This document shows, piece by piece, positions 42,477 through 49,580 of a stretch of DNA of 55,457 nt. The stretch's first letter is position 1; each line of letters starts with the position of its first letter. A program made the translations under genes and the position numbers. Source of the stretch: Oscillospiraceae bacterium (lineage in GTDB: Bacteria > Bacillota > Clostridia > Oscillospirales > Ruminococcaceae); the NCBI GenBank assembly GCA_017468365.1, contig JAFUIS010000015.1, forward strand, positions 1-55,457. Reading direction: 5' to 3'. The notes beneath the pieces are model-generated. The model was not told the DNA's origin and searched no databases. It was given only the letters and a program-made list of their open reading frames with translations.

Positions 42477-43112
42477 TCAAGGCTTTAATATAACAATTTT
42501 TTTGCCGTCTTTTTTGATTTTGCCCTGTTTTTCAAGGCTTTCGAAAGAACGGTAAACCGAAGCTCTTCCGATTCCGAGCATGGAAGAAAGCTTTGTCAAA
42601 GAGCAGGGAAGAATAAATTCCTCTTTGCCTTCGGCGGTGCTCATTATCCAGCGAAGAAGCTTTTCATGGGCTTCGCTTTCGGAAAAAGCCGAAAGTTTTT
42701 TGTTAAGAAAATGGATCTTTTGGGAAAGAAGAGTTATATATGCCCTTGCAAAATCGGGATTATCAAAGATGACTTTTTCAACGGTTTCTTTTCCGAGCAC
42801 GGCGATTTTAAGATTTGTTCCCGCGGTTATTTCCGAAGGAAATTCCGCCTCTTCATAAAAGAGCGTCGCCATTCCGAAAACGTCGCCTTTATGAAAGGTG
42901 TTCATAATAGTCGCTTTTCCGTCAAGGCCTTTTTTCAAAACCACCGCTTCGCCGCTGATTATAAGCGCAAGACAGCGGCGAAAGGAATCTTTTCCCATGA
43001 CCCGTTCGCCTTTTTTCGCAGAAACGAATTCTATCTCGTCTTTATATTTATTTATGTCGAGCGATGAAAAAAGCTCGCTTTCGGCAAAAACCTCTTTGTC
43101 TTTCAAAGTCAC
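42477..43112 (-). CDS. Crp/Fnr-family regulator of the downstream ABC importer
   Basis: A 211-residue regulator. Residues 15-125 form the cyclic-nucleotide-binding-like barrel (ALIISGEAVVLKKGLDGKATIMNTFHKGDVFGMATLF in parts). Residues 145-205 carry the winged helix: LPCSLTKLSSMLGIGRASVYRSFESLEKQGKI, with recognition helix GRASVYR. There is no Fnr cysteine cluster, and the cAMP-binding Arg/Ser pattern is not evident, so the effector is unknown. GTG start behind GAGGGA. A 16-bp inverted repeat overlaps its -10 box, suggesting autoregulation. Confidence 0.88.
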   Translation of the reverse strand: MTLKDKEVFAESELFSSLDINKYKDEIEFVSAKKGERVMGKDSFRRCLALIISGEAVVLKKGLDGKATIMNTFHKGDVFGMATLFYEEAEFPSEITAGTNLKIAVLGKETVEKVIFDNPDFARAYITLLSQKIHFLNKKLSAFSESEAHEKLLRWIMSTAEGKEEFILPCSLTKLSSMLGIGRASVYRSFESLEKQGKIKKDGKKIVILKP

Positions 43113-43129
43113 AAAAAATCCCTCATTTC

Positions 43130-43145
43130 TGTATCAAATGATACA
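43130..43145. promoter_or_regulatory. Crp/Fnr-type operator overlapping the -10 box
   Basis: TGTATCA, AA, TGATACA: perfect 7-bp arms with a 2-nt centre, 18 bp upstream of the regulator start codon and covering its -10 element. The shape (TGT at one end, ACA at the other) resembles Crp/Fnr sites. The location predicts repression. Confidence 0.65.
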
Positions 43146-43166
43146 ATATTGCTTGATAATTGTCAA
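43138..43166 (-). promoter_or_regulatory. Predicted promoter of the Crp/Fnr-ABC operon
   Basis: Minus-strand TTGACA (43161-43166), 17 nt, TATCAT (43138-43143). Confidence 0.72.
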
Positions 43167-43190
43167 TATAAAACGAAAATTTATAAAACA

Positions 43191-43218
43191 AAAAAGCCTC
43201 CCTTTTGGGAGGCTTTTT
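43191..43218 (-). terminator. Rho-independent terminator after the GNAT-like gene
   Basis: AAAAAGCCTCCC, loop TTTT, GGGAGGCTTTTT. It follows the stop at 43230 on the minus strand and ends in a T run. Confidence 0.87.
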
Positions 43219-43229
43219 TGCGTTTTTAA

Positions 43230-43979
43230 TTATCTCATTTCGTGAAGTTTAAGAAATTCGTCGTCGCGGGGACGGGAATGGATCTGACTCCAGCAGGGGA
43301 AGAAACCTGCGGAGGAACCTACGCTGGGAGAAATGTTGCGGGAAAAAGCGCCGCCGTAATAAGGGATTTTTCCGCGTTCAAGAACTGCGTCTTTTGCAAG
43401 GGCAAGAATGTTTTCCGCAGTGCCGCAGAATCTTTCTTCCGGTGCAACGCCAATACAGATTCTCCAAAGTTCGTCGCTTTCTTTAAAAGCGGCAGCCATT
43501 GCAACGGTCTTTCCGTTTTTCTTTCCGCGGATGACGAAAGCAATGGGACCGTGCGCCTCAAGGTCAAAAACCTCTTTTGCAAGTTCCTCGCCTTTGAAAC
43601 GGTCAAATCCGGATTCGATAAGTTCAACGTCAAATTTTGCCGCGGTCTTGGGAAGGGAAGGATCCGGGATATAATATTCATAAATGTTGTCAACGTTGTG
43701 GCCGTGAAGATAAAGAATTTCAGCAAGCATGATAAGGGAGTTGGTCTCAAAAACCCAGTCCGGTTCTTTTCCGGCAAAAATGCGCTTGAAGTCGGAAACC
43801 ATGCTGGGCTTTACGGAAAAGACTGCGCCGCCGCCGAAGCATACCGCCCTCATTGCCGCACCGGAATCGTCGGGATGTTCGGTGACAATAAGTTTTCCGT
43901 AATCGAAATCCTTTTCGCTGCAAAAATAATTTTTTGCAAGCTGCTTTTTAACAGTGGCGATCATATCGAACTGGTTCAT
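43230..43979 (-). CDS. GNAT-like acetyltransferase
   Basis: A 249-residue soluble protein; the ATG at 43979 follows AAAGGAGC. The C-terminal half looks like a GNAT fold: IAFVIRGKKNGKTVAMAAAF strands, WRICIGVAPEERFCGTAENILALA in the place of the acetyl-CoA loop, and GAFSRNISPSVGSSAGFFPCW in the place of the N..S..A...GF motif. The N-terminal half is less clear and may be a degenerate GNAT copy, as in two-domain members. Substrate unknown. It follows the AlaX-type gene on the same strand. Confidence 0.7.
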   Translation of the reverse strand: MNQFDMIATVKKQLAKNYFCSEKDFDYGKLIVTEHPDDSGAAMRAVCFGGGAVFSVKPSMVSDFKRIFAGKEPDWVFETNSLIMLAEILYLHGHNVDNIYEYYIPDPSLPKTAAKFDVELIESGFDRFKGEELAKEVFDLEAHGPIAFVIRGKKNGKTVAMAAAFKESDELWRICIGVAPEERFCGTAENILALAKDAVLERGKIPYYGGAFSRNISPSVGSSAGFFPCWSQIHSRPRDDEFLKLHEMR

Positions 43980-44026
43980 AATAACGCTCCTTTTTTGTTT
44001 ACGGTTTGTATAAAAAATGTCGAATT

Positions 44027-45178
44027 TTACAAATTGTTGAAGAAATCTTTGATTTCTTCGGCTTTTGCGGCACATCCGCCCTGAATAAGTTCGGGTTTTC
44101 CGCCGCCGCGTCCGCAAAGTTTTGCGTTCATTTCCTTTGCAAGGGCGCTGCAGTTTTCGGTTTTCGAGGCAACAGCATATTTATAATTCCCTTCGGTGCC
44201 GCAAAAAACTCCGGCAATTCTGAAATTTTCGCAAAGGGTAAGACAATATCTGCGAAGTTCGTCCGGGGTAAGATCTTCCTCAAAAACGCATATCTTTTCA
44301 CCGCTTCCAAGCTTTTCCGCCTTCAGCAAAAAGAGCTCTTTTTTAAGAGAAGATTCATAAATTTTGCGTTCGGTTATCTCGTTTTCAAGGCGCTTTACCG
44401 CAAAGCAGATTTCGGAAGGCGGAACGGAAAGTCCGTTAGTGACCCTCACAACGTTGAGATTCTTCGCCTGATAATCCTCAAAGGCTCGCTTTCCGCAAAG
44501 CATGAAAAGACGGGTGCCGCCCTTGTAATTCTGAAAAGAGGTTATCTTGATAAGACCGATCTCGCCGGTTCGCTTAACGTGAGTTCCGCAGCAGGCGCAG
44601 ATGTCGTATCCCGGAAAAGTTACGATGCGGATCTTTCCCTCAAGCTTCTTTTTGCTTCGGTAGGGAAGGACCTCAAGCTCTTCCGCCGTGGGATAGCTTA
44701 TCTCAATAGGAAAGTTTTTATAAACCGCCTCGTTGGCAAGAAGTTCGAGTTCGAGGACCTGTTCTTCGTTCAGCTGAAAATCAAGGTCGATGGTGGTTTC
44801 CGCAAATCCAAGGTGGAAGCCAACGTTGTTTGCGCCGAATTTGGAATGGGCAAGTCCGGAAAAAATATGTTCACCGCTGTGCTGCTGCATAAAATCAAAG
44901 CGCTGGGTCCAGTTTATCTTTCCGAAAACCTTTTCGCCGACGGAAAAAGCCTTCGGCAAAAGGTGGCGTATTACGCCGCCTTTGTCCTCCTGAACGTCAA
45001 GCACTTCGGTGTCACCAATAGTTCCGGAATCCGGAAACTGACCGCCGCCTTCAGGGAAAAACGCGGTGGAATCAAGGATGACCCAAAAGCCTTTTTCGCT
45101 TTCTTCGCACGAAAGCACCGTCGCTTCAAAATCGGTAAGATATGCGTCTTCGTCAAAAAGCCTTTTTGTGGCGTCCAA
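44027..45178 (-). CDS. AlaX-type alanyl-tRNA editing hydrolase with a DHHA1 domain
   Basis: A 383-residue free-standing relative of the AlaRS editing domain that hydrolyses mischarged Ser-tRNA(Ala) or Gly-tRNA(Ala). The zinc ligands are in QQHSGEHIFSG (HxxxH) and CACCGTHVKRTGEIG (CxxxH). N-terminal FFPEGGGQFPDSG is the typical beta-barrel segment. A coiled-coil region follows (about 270-310), and the C-terminal DHHA1-like domain has CGRGGGKPELIQGG. The TTG at 45178 is chosen because AAGGTGAG lies 5-8 nt ahead; the longer ATG frame lacks a site. Confidence 0.88.
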   Translation of the reverse strand: MDATKRLFDEDAYLTDFEATVLSCEESEKGFWVILDSTAFFPEGGGQFPDSGTIGDTEVLDVQEDKGGVIRHLLPKAFSVGEKVFGKINWTQRFDFMQQHSGEHIFSGLAHSKFGANNVGFHLGFAETTIDLDFQLNEEQVLELELLANEAVYKNFPIEISYPTAEELEVLPYRSKKKLEGKIRIVTFPGYDICACCGTHVKRTGEIGLIKITSFQNYKGGTRLFMLCGKRAFEDYQAKNLNVVRVTNGLSVPPSEICFAVKRLENEITERKIYESSLKKELFLLKAEKLGSGEKICVFEEDLTPDELRRYCLTLCENFRIAGVFCGTEGNYKYAVASKTENCSALAKEMNAKLCGRGGGKPELIQGGCAAKAEEIKDFFNNL

Positions 45179-45239
45179 AAAACTCACCTTCTTTTTCGGT
45201 ATCTGAAATGAGTATACCACCATTTTATAAAAATGACAA

Positions 45240-45268
45240 TTGATAAAAATAATCGCTTGTGTTATTAT
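45240..45268 (+). promoter_or_regulatory. Predicted promoter of the SDR gene
   Basis: TTGATA (45240-45245), 17 nt, TATTAT (45263-45268), 31 nt before the TTG start. Confidence 0.6.
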
Positions 45269-45298
45269 ATAAATGTATTATCGGGAGGAGGCGGTTTT

Positions 45299-46018
45299 TT
45301 GGCAAAAGTCGTTCTTGTAACCGGCGGAAGCCGCGGAATCGGAAAAGCCGTATGCGAAAAATTCGCCGCCGAAGGATATACCGTTGCGGTAAACTATGAA
45401 AAAAGCAGGGAAAAAGCCGAGTCCCTTGCGGAAAAAATCGGCGGAAAAGCCTATTGCGCCGACGTTTCGGATTATTCTGCCGTCTGCTCCATGTTCGATA
45501 AAATCGAAGCGGAGCTGGGCGAGGTTTCCGTACTCGTCAACAATGCGGCAATTTCCACCTTCGGACTTTTCCAGGATTGCACCGACGAAGAATGGGAACG
45601 CATTTTCGGCGTCAACGTAAAAGGCGTTTTCAATTGCTCAAAACGCGCCGTCGGAAATATGCTCAAAAACCAAAGCGGCTCCATCGTCAACATCTCTTCT
45701 ATATGGGGAGTTACCGGCGGAAGCTGCGAATGTCACTATTCCGCAACAAAAGCCGCCGTCATCGGCTATACAAAAGCCATGGCGAAAGAACTCGGCCCTT
45801 CCGGAATAAGAATCAACTGCATTGCACCCGGTGCGGTGGATACCGAAATGAACGCAAGGTTCACAAAAGAGGATCTTGAAGCGGTGGCGGAAGAATCTGC
45901 CCTCGGCTATATCGGAAAACCGGAAGAAATTGCCGAAGCGGTATTTTTTGCCGCATCCGAAAAAGCAAGCTACATGACCGGTGCCGTCATCAATGTGAAC
46001 GGCGGTTCCGTCATTTGA
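45299..46018 (+). CDS. Short-chain dehydrogenase/reductase, FabG-like
   Basis: A 239-residue NAD(P)-dependent oxidoreductase. The Rossmann motif is VTGGSRGIGKAV (TGxxxGxG), followed by NNAAIS, catalytic Ser in NISSIWG, the YxxxK pair in HYSATKAAV, and PGAVDTEM after it. This is the FabG/3-oxoacyl-ACP reductase form, but no fatty-acid genes adjoin, so the substrate is open. The TTG start has GGGAGGAGGCGG ahead of it; the longer ATG frame begins upstream of the promoter -10 box and is rejected. Confidence 0.9.
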   Translation: MAKVVLVTGGSRGIGKAVCEKFAAEGYTVAVNYEKSREKAESLAEKIGGKAYCADVSDYSAVCSMFDKIEAELGEVSVLVNNAAISTFGLFQDCTDEEWERIFGVNVKGVFNCSKRAVGNMLKNQSGSIVNISSIWGVTGGSCECHYSATKAAVIGYTKAMAKELGPSGIRINCIAPGAVDTEMNARFTKEDLEAVAEESALGYIGKPEEIAEAVFFAASEKASYMTGAVINVNGGSVI

Positions 46019-46049
46019 AAAAACAATTCATTTTACGGAGGAATAATAA

Positions 46050-46556
46050 ATGTTAAAACTTACCGGAACTCAGCGTGAGCTGATGGAAATTCTTTGGGAA
46101 AACGGTCAGATGACCCTTCATGCACTGACCAAAGCCGCTCTCGGCAACGCTGTTACCCCTAACAGAACCGACGCCATCCGCGTCGTTCTTCTCCAGATGG
46201 TCACCAAAGGTGCCGTAAGCGAGGACGCAACCGTTTCTCCCCACATCTATACCCCTATCGTCGAGCGTGACGAAGTAGGTTTTGAATCCGGCTTTGTCGA
46301 TGCAGCAAGAGCCGAAGGCAACGCCCTTCTCACCGCACTTTCCTGCGGAATGGGACTTCCGGGCGAAGTTTTCAGCGAAAGGCGCGGTCGCGAAATAGAT
46401 GAAGCGAGCGGAAAATTCCAGCGCACCGTTACCGACGAGGCAAGAAAAGAGGCTATCAAGGAAGTTATGGCCCAGATTTGCCGCGAACGCGATGAATATG
46501 AAGCTCAGAAAGCCGCAGAGAAAGCCGCGGCAGAAGCAGAAAACAAGGAGGAATAA
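46050..46556 (+). CDS. BlaI/MecI-like winged-helix protein
   Basis: A 168-residue protein. Residues 1-75 look like a penicillinase-repressor-type winged helix: LTGTQRELMEILWENGQMTLHALTKAAL, then DAIRVVLLQMVTKGAVS and a wing ending HIYTPIVERDEVG. No BlaR-type sensor or beta-lactamase gene is nearby. The second half is helical and ends in an Ala/Glu/Lys-rich tail (KAAEKAAAEAENKEE). The NRTDAIR segment may replace the usual recognition helix. RBS CGGAGG. It is followed after 4 nt by a small FakA-domain gene, so the pair is an operon. Confidence 0.7.
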   Translation: MLKLTGTQRELMEILWENGQMTLHALTKAALGNAVTPNRTDAIRVVLLQMVTKGAVSEDATVSPHIYTPIVERDEVGFESGFVDAARAEGNALLTALSCGMGLPGEVFSERRGREIDEASGKFQRTVTDEARKEAIKEVMAQICRERDEYEAQKAAEKAAAEAENKEE

Positions 46557-46560
46557 TTCC

Positions 46561-46818
46561 ATGGAAGAAACCGAGTACAGATACGATACACAGCTCCTTA
46601 TCGAAGGTACCGACCTTGATGAAGATGAGATCCACGATTATCTCATGACTGAGATCCCCGGCGACTGCCTTATCGTAGTGGGCGACGAAGAACTCATCAA
46701 ACTTCATTACCACACCAACACCCCCTGGAAAGTGCTTGAATACTGCGCAACCAAGGGCGAAATCTTCGACATCGTCGTCGAAGATATGGACCGCCAGTCC
46801 AGAGGCCTTCAGGGCTGA
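46561..46818 (+). CDS. Stand-alone domain like the C-terminal part of FakA/YloV (DAK2-linked)
   Basis: An 85-residue protein matching the last part of the fatty-acid kinase FakA (YloV) family: YRYDTQLLIEG, PGDCLIVVGDEELIKLHYHTNTPWKVLEYCATKGEIFDIVVEDM in parts. In FakA, VVGDEELVKVHVHTN..PG.VLE belongs to the C-terminal EDD-like domain. Here it stands without a DAK2 (DhaL) ATP-binding domain, so no kinase activity is expected. AAGGAGGAA precedes the ATG. It is co-transcribed with the BlaI-like gene. A binding role for lipid, FakB-like partners or other ligands is only a guess. Confidence 0.75.
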   Translation: MEETEYRYDTQLLIEGTDLDEDEIHDYLMTEIPGDCLIVVGDEELIKLHYHTNTPWKVLEYCATKGEIFDIVVEDMDRQSRGLQG

Positions 46819-46839
46819 TAAAAACGCTTGTTAAAAAAA

Positions 46840-46866
46840 CCCGCTCGCAAGAGCGGGATTTTTTAT
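46840..46866. terminator. Terminator between the FakA-domain gene and the yebC remnant
   Basis: CCCGCTC, loop GCAA, GAGCGGG with A tract before and ATTTTTTATTT after. It resembles the yebC terminator at 48711-48738, which has the same CCCGCTC/GAGCGGG core. Confidence 0.85.
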
Positions 46867-46877
46867 TTCGATTAAAA

Positions 46878-46928
46878 TCAGTCTTCGTCCTCTTCGGAGG
46901 GCTCTTCCCAGGAATGCCAAACTTTGTT
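46878..46928 (-). pseudogene. 3' remnant of a yebC-like gene
   Basis: Read on the minus strand this short stretch encodes NKVWHSWEEPSEEDED then TGA, against NNVWHSWEMPEEDEED and stop at the end of the intact yebC at 48760. Fifteen consecutive bases (46905-46919) are identical to 48787-48801. Homology stops at the Asn-Ala codons, where an inverted-repeat junction begins. It looks like the tail of a former yebC left behind by an insertion, or a decayed paralogue. Confidence 0.72.
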
Positions 46929-46947
46929 TGCAAAAGTGTACTTTTGC
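46923..46947. repeat. Left junction of the CFI-box module: inverted repeat and end motif
   Basis: GCAAAAGT, GT, ACTTTTGC forms an 18-bp palindrome at 46930-46947. The minus strand here reads GTACACTT, T, TGCAAACAAA, pointing outward from the module; a matching outward copy lies at 48690-48710. Confidence 0.5.
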
Positions 46948-46957
46948 GAACACAAAA

Positions 46958-46984
46958 AAAGAGCGGGAACACGTCCCGCTCTTT
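46958..46984 (-). terminator. Rho-independent terminator after the CFI-box gene
   Basis: AAAGAGCGGGA, loop ACACG, TCCCGCTCTTT, with a T run on the minus strand, just past the stop at 46989. Confidence 0.87.
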
Positions 46985-46988
46985 ACTA

Positions 46989-48437
46989 TTACCAAACTAT
47001 GTCGTCATAAGGGGTATTTTCAACGCCTTTTTCATTCAAACGAGCAACCATTTTGTCAAGGGTCGGTTTCCAAAGGTTTTTAAACCATTTGGTTTCACCA
47101 AACCATTTTACAAGGGTAGGGCTGATTGCATAATAGGTACGAATGAAAAGACGTCCGAAGAAAGATTTTGCAAGAGTGAAATCTCTGAATCTGCGCAAAG
47201 TCCAAACCTCGGGGCAATCATAGGAACCGTAAACTGCGGTTGCAACATAACAGCCACCGGTTCTTTCGTCTGGCGGAACAAGATTCAGTTTATCCATAAA
47301 AGAAGGGTCTTTCTCTATCAATATTTTTTTGAATTTTCCGGCTTCGTAATCATTTACAATTATTGTTGCTGTCGAGTCATCTGGTTTTACTCCGGCATCA
47401 AGCAACATATTAAACATTTCAATATTCTTTACAGATATAGCTGTATTTAAAGTTAAAACATCTGGTTTTGCTCCGACATCAAGCAACAATTTAAATATTC
47501 CCATATTGTTTATAAATGCAGCTGTATTTAGTACCGATTCTCCATCTTCGTTATAAAGACTTGCGCCCATTCTTAAAAGCATTTTTACCGCCTTGACATC
47601 TTCTATCATTATTGCAGTATCCAAAAGATTTTCAGTAAGCTTTTTTTGTTCGGTATAACTCAAAGTAATTTGTGAAAATACTTCCGTTGCTTCATCAAAC
47701 ATATTATATTTACAATACTGTTTAAATCTGGTGTTAATGTCCGCACAATCAATAATTTCTTTTCTGTATTTCCATAAGAAATCATCAATCGAAGAAAAAC
47801 GGTCATTTACATAATTGATTTTCCTGTTTATTCCTTCGTTATGCTTCCTTATCTTATTGTCGTCAACACGTTTCATTTCATCAATAAGATAAGGAGTTGC
47901 GATAAAATCGATAACAGCTTCTGCGGCAGACCTTGTTTCTCTTTTTTCAAGATTAAGGTCTTTGATTTCAGCATATTTTTGTTTATCCACAAATTTAACT
48001 GCTGAATTCATATCATCTATTGCAGAAAGTACCGCGTTGTTTCTTTCTTCACCTTCCGGCATTTCTTTCAATATTTCAATTGCCTTTATTGTACGATTTA
48101 CAGTAAACTCTGGTACTTCTAAACCAAAATTATCTTTTGCAAGATACGACAATCCTAAACGCAGTACGTTTTCCGCAACACTTGGTTTCATTTCTACCGC
48201 TTGATTATAGTAATTATATGCTAGATCAAAACGCTTTTCGTTAAACGATGTTTTTGCGCGTTCAATGATATCTTCATAAGAAACTTCATTTACAGAATAA
48301 ATATTATCCGTTCCTTGAATCATCATTTTTCGTGCTTCTTCAACAGAATATTTTGTACCACAATTCTGGCATACATACATTCCGTCTTGTTTAACCATAT
48401 CTTGGCTTCCGCACATTTCACATTGCAAGGCTTTCAT
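46989..48437 (-). CDS. Zinc-ribbon / TPR / ankyrin-like protein with a CFI-box-CTERM domain
   Basis: A 482-residue protein of unusual build. Residues 5-28 are a TFIIB-like zinc ribbon (CEMCGSQ...CQNCGTKY). A TPR-like pair follows (about 52-100). A helical region with a possible short membrane-near segment spans 165-230. Ankyrin-like repeats (about 275-370) include AVKMLLRMGASL, IFKLLLDVGAKPD and MFNMLLDAGVKPD. Residues 405-470 match the CFI-box-CTERM pattern: CYVATAVYGSYDCPEV, LRRFRDFTLAKSFFGR, YYAISPTLVKWFG. The function of this C-terminal domain is unknown. The DNA is more AT-rich than its neighbours, suggesting transfer. AAGGTGAAAAG precedes the ATG. Confidence 0.82.
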   Translation of the reverse strand: MKALQCEMCGSQDMVKQDGMYVCQNCGTKYSVEEARKMMIQGTDNIYSVNEVSYEDIIERAKTSFNEKRFDLAYNYYNQAVEMKPSVAENVLRLGLSYLAKDNFGLEVPEFTVNRTIKAIEILKEMPEGEERNNAVLSAIDDMNSAVKFVDKQKYAEIKDLNLEKRETRSAAEAVIDFIATPYLIDEMKRVDDNKIRKHNEGINRKINYVNDRFSSIDDFLWKYRKEIIDCADINTRFKQYCKYNMFDEATEVFSQITLSYTEQKKLTENLLDTAIMIEDVKAVKMLLRMGASLYNEDGESVLNTAAFINNMGIFKLLLDVGAKPDVLTLNTAISVKNIEMFNMLLDAGVKPDDSTATIIVNDYEAGKFKKILIEKDPSFMDKLNLVPPDERTGGCYVATAVYGSYDCPEVWTLRRFRDFTLAKSFFGRLFIRTYYAISPTLVKWFGETKWFKNLWKPTLDKMVARLNEKGVENTPYDDIVW

Positions 48438-48689
48438 CTTTTCACCTTCTTTTACTCTTTTATCAAATTCTCAACCGCAATTTTGATTGACCGCGGGACG
48501 TTTTCCATTTTTATAAACTTCGTAACAGCTGCCCCGCTTCGTCTCATTGCATGTCTAACAGAGGCATAAGTGCCATGTTATATTCATAATATATCAAAAA
48601 AAGTCAAAATACGATTAGCTGGCTGCATAGTATTTGAAATAAAATTTTTCAAAATAAGTATCTGATTTTTTATATATTTACTGTAATTC
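48438..48689. other. AT-rich non-coding stretch between the CFI-box gene and yebC
   Basis: Together with the end motif and the yebC terminator this makes a gap of about 320 bp. I see no credible ORF with a ribosome binding site, no RNA-gene fold and no intact insertion sequence. A minus-strand TTGACT near 48610 with TATAAC 19 nt on could be a weak promoter for the CFI-box gene. The low GC matches that gene rather than yebC, so it is probably part of the same inserted module. Confidence 0.5.
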
Positions 48690-48710
48690 GTACACTTAAC
48701 TGCAAACAAA
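48690..48710 (+). repeat. Right end motif of the CFI-box module
   Basis: GTACACTT, AAC, TGCAAACAAA, reading outward toward yebC. The left junction carries GTACACTT, T, TGCAAACAAA in the opposite orientation (46923-46941). The two outward copies differ by a 2-nt length change in the middle. Confidence 0.5.
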
Positions 48711-48738
48711 AAGCACCCGCTCAAATGAGCGGGTGCTT
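48711..48738 (-). terminator. Rho-independent terminator after yebC
   Basis: AAGCACCCGCTC, loop AAAT, GAGCGGGTGCTT, then a T run on the minus strand, about 20 nt past the yebC stop. Confidence 0.88.
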
Positions 48739-48759
48739 TTATATCTTCCGATATTAAAA

Positions 48760-49503
48760 TTAATCTTCTTCGTCTTCTTCGGGCATTTCCCAGGAATGCC
48801 AGACGTTGTTGACGTCGTCGTTGTCTTCAAGTGCAGCAAGAAGCTTCTGCATTTTAACGATGGTGTCGGGATCGGTGATGGCAGTGGTGGTCTGGGGAAT
48901 GTAAGCAACGTCGGCGCTTTCAAAACGGTAACCCATTTCATAAAGTGCGTCGCGAACGCCGGGGAAATCGTTGGGAGCGGTGTAAATTTCAGCGATGCCG
49001 TCTTCATATTTGAAGTCTTCGCCGCCTGCTTCCATAACGTCTTCCATAAGTTTGTCCTCGTCAAGGTCTTCGTCAGCAATTACGATAAGGCCTTTGCGGT
49101 CGAACATAAAAGAAACGGAACCGGTCTGGCCAAGGTTGCCGCCGTATTTGGAAAAATAGCTGCGAACGTCGCCGGCAGTTCTGTTGCGGTTGTCGGTAAG
49201 AGTTTCTACAATAACCGCTATGCCGCAGGGGCCGTAACCTTCGTAAGTGATTTCTTCGAAAGTGGTTTTGTCGCCAAGGCCGGCAGCTTTTTTGATGGAT
49301 CTTTCGATGTTGTCGTTAGGAACGTTGTTGGCTTTTGCTTTAAGGATAAGAGCCTGAAGTTTGCTGTTGTTGGAAGGATCGGGACCGCCTTCACGAACAG
49401 CAACGGTGATTTCTTTGCCAATTTTGGTAAAGACTTTGCCGCGGGCTGCGTCGATTCCCTCTTTTTTACGTTTGATGGTACTCCATTTGGAATGTCCGGA
49501 CAT
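48760..49503 (-). CDS. yebC: YebC/PmpR family translation or transcription regulator
   Basis: A 247-residue member of the YebC/TACO1 family. It begins SGHSKWSTIKRKKEGIDAARGKVF and has NVPNDNIERSIKKA, GYGPCGIAVIVETLTDN and KYGGNLGQTGSVSFMFD, all hallmarks of the family. Members act as DNA-binding regulators or help ribosomes through proline stretches. The C-terminal tail is acidic (EMPEEDEED). The start follows AAGGAGAG. A short diverged copy of its 3' end lies 1.8 kb away at 46878-46928. Confidence 0.95.
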   Translation of the reverse strand: MSGHSKWSTIKRKKEGIDAARGKVFTKIGKEITVAVREGGPDPSNNSKLQALILKAKANNVPNDNIERSIKKAAGLGDKTTFEEITYEGYGPCGIAVIVETLTDNRNRTAGDVRSYFSKYGGNLGQTGSVSFMFDRKGLIVIADEDLDEDKLMEDVMEAGGEDFKYEDGIAEIYTAPNDFPGVRDALYEMGYRFESADVAYIPQTTTAITDPDTIVKMQKLLAALEDNDDVNNVWHSWEMPEEDEED

Positions 49504-49580
49504 TATATATCTCTCCTTAACGGGAAAATTAGTTTACAGATTATTCTAACATATATAAATGGCTTTTGCAAGCCTGTTTA

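Noticed and set aside
48315-48569. A plus-strand 84-codon frame in the AT-rich gap near yebC.
   Set aside because: It has no ribosome binding site, overlaps the CFI-box gene and shows no recognisable motif.
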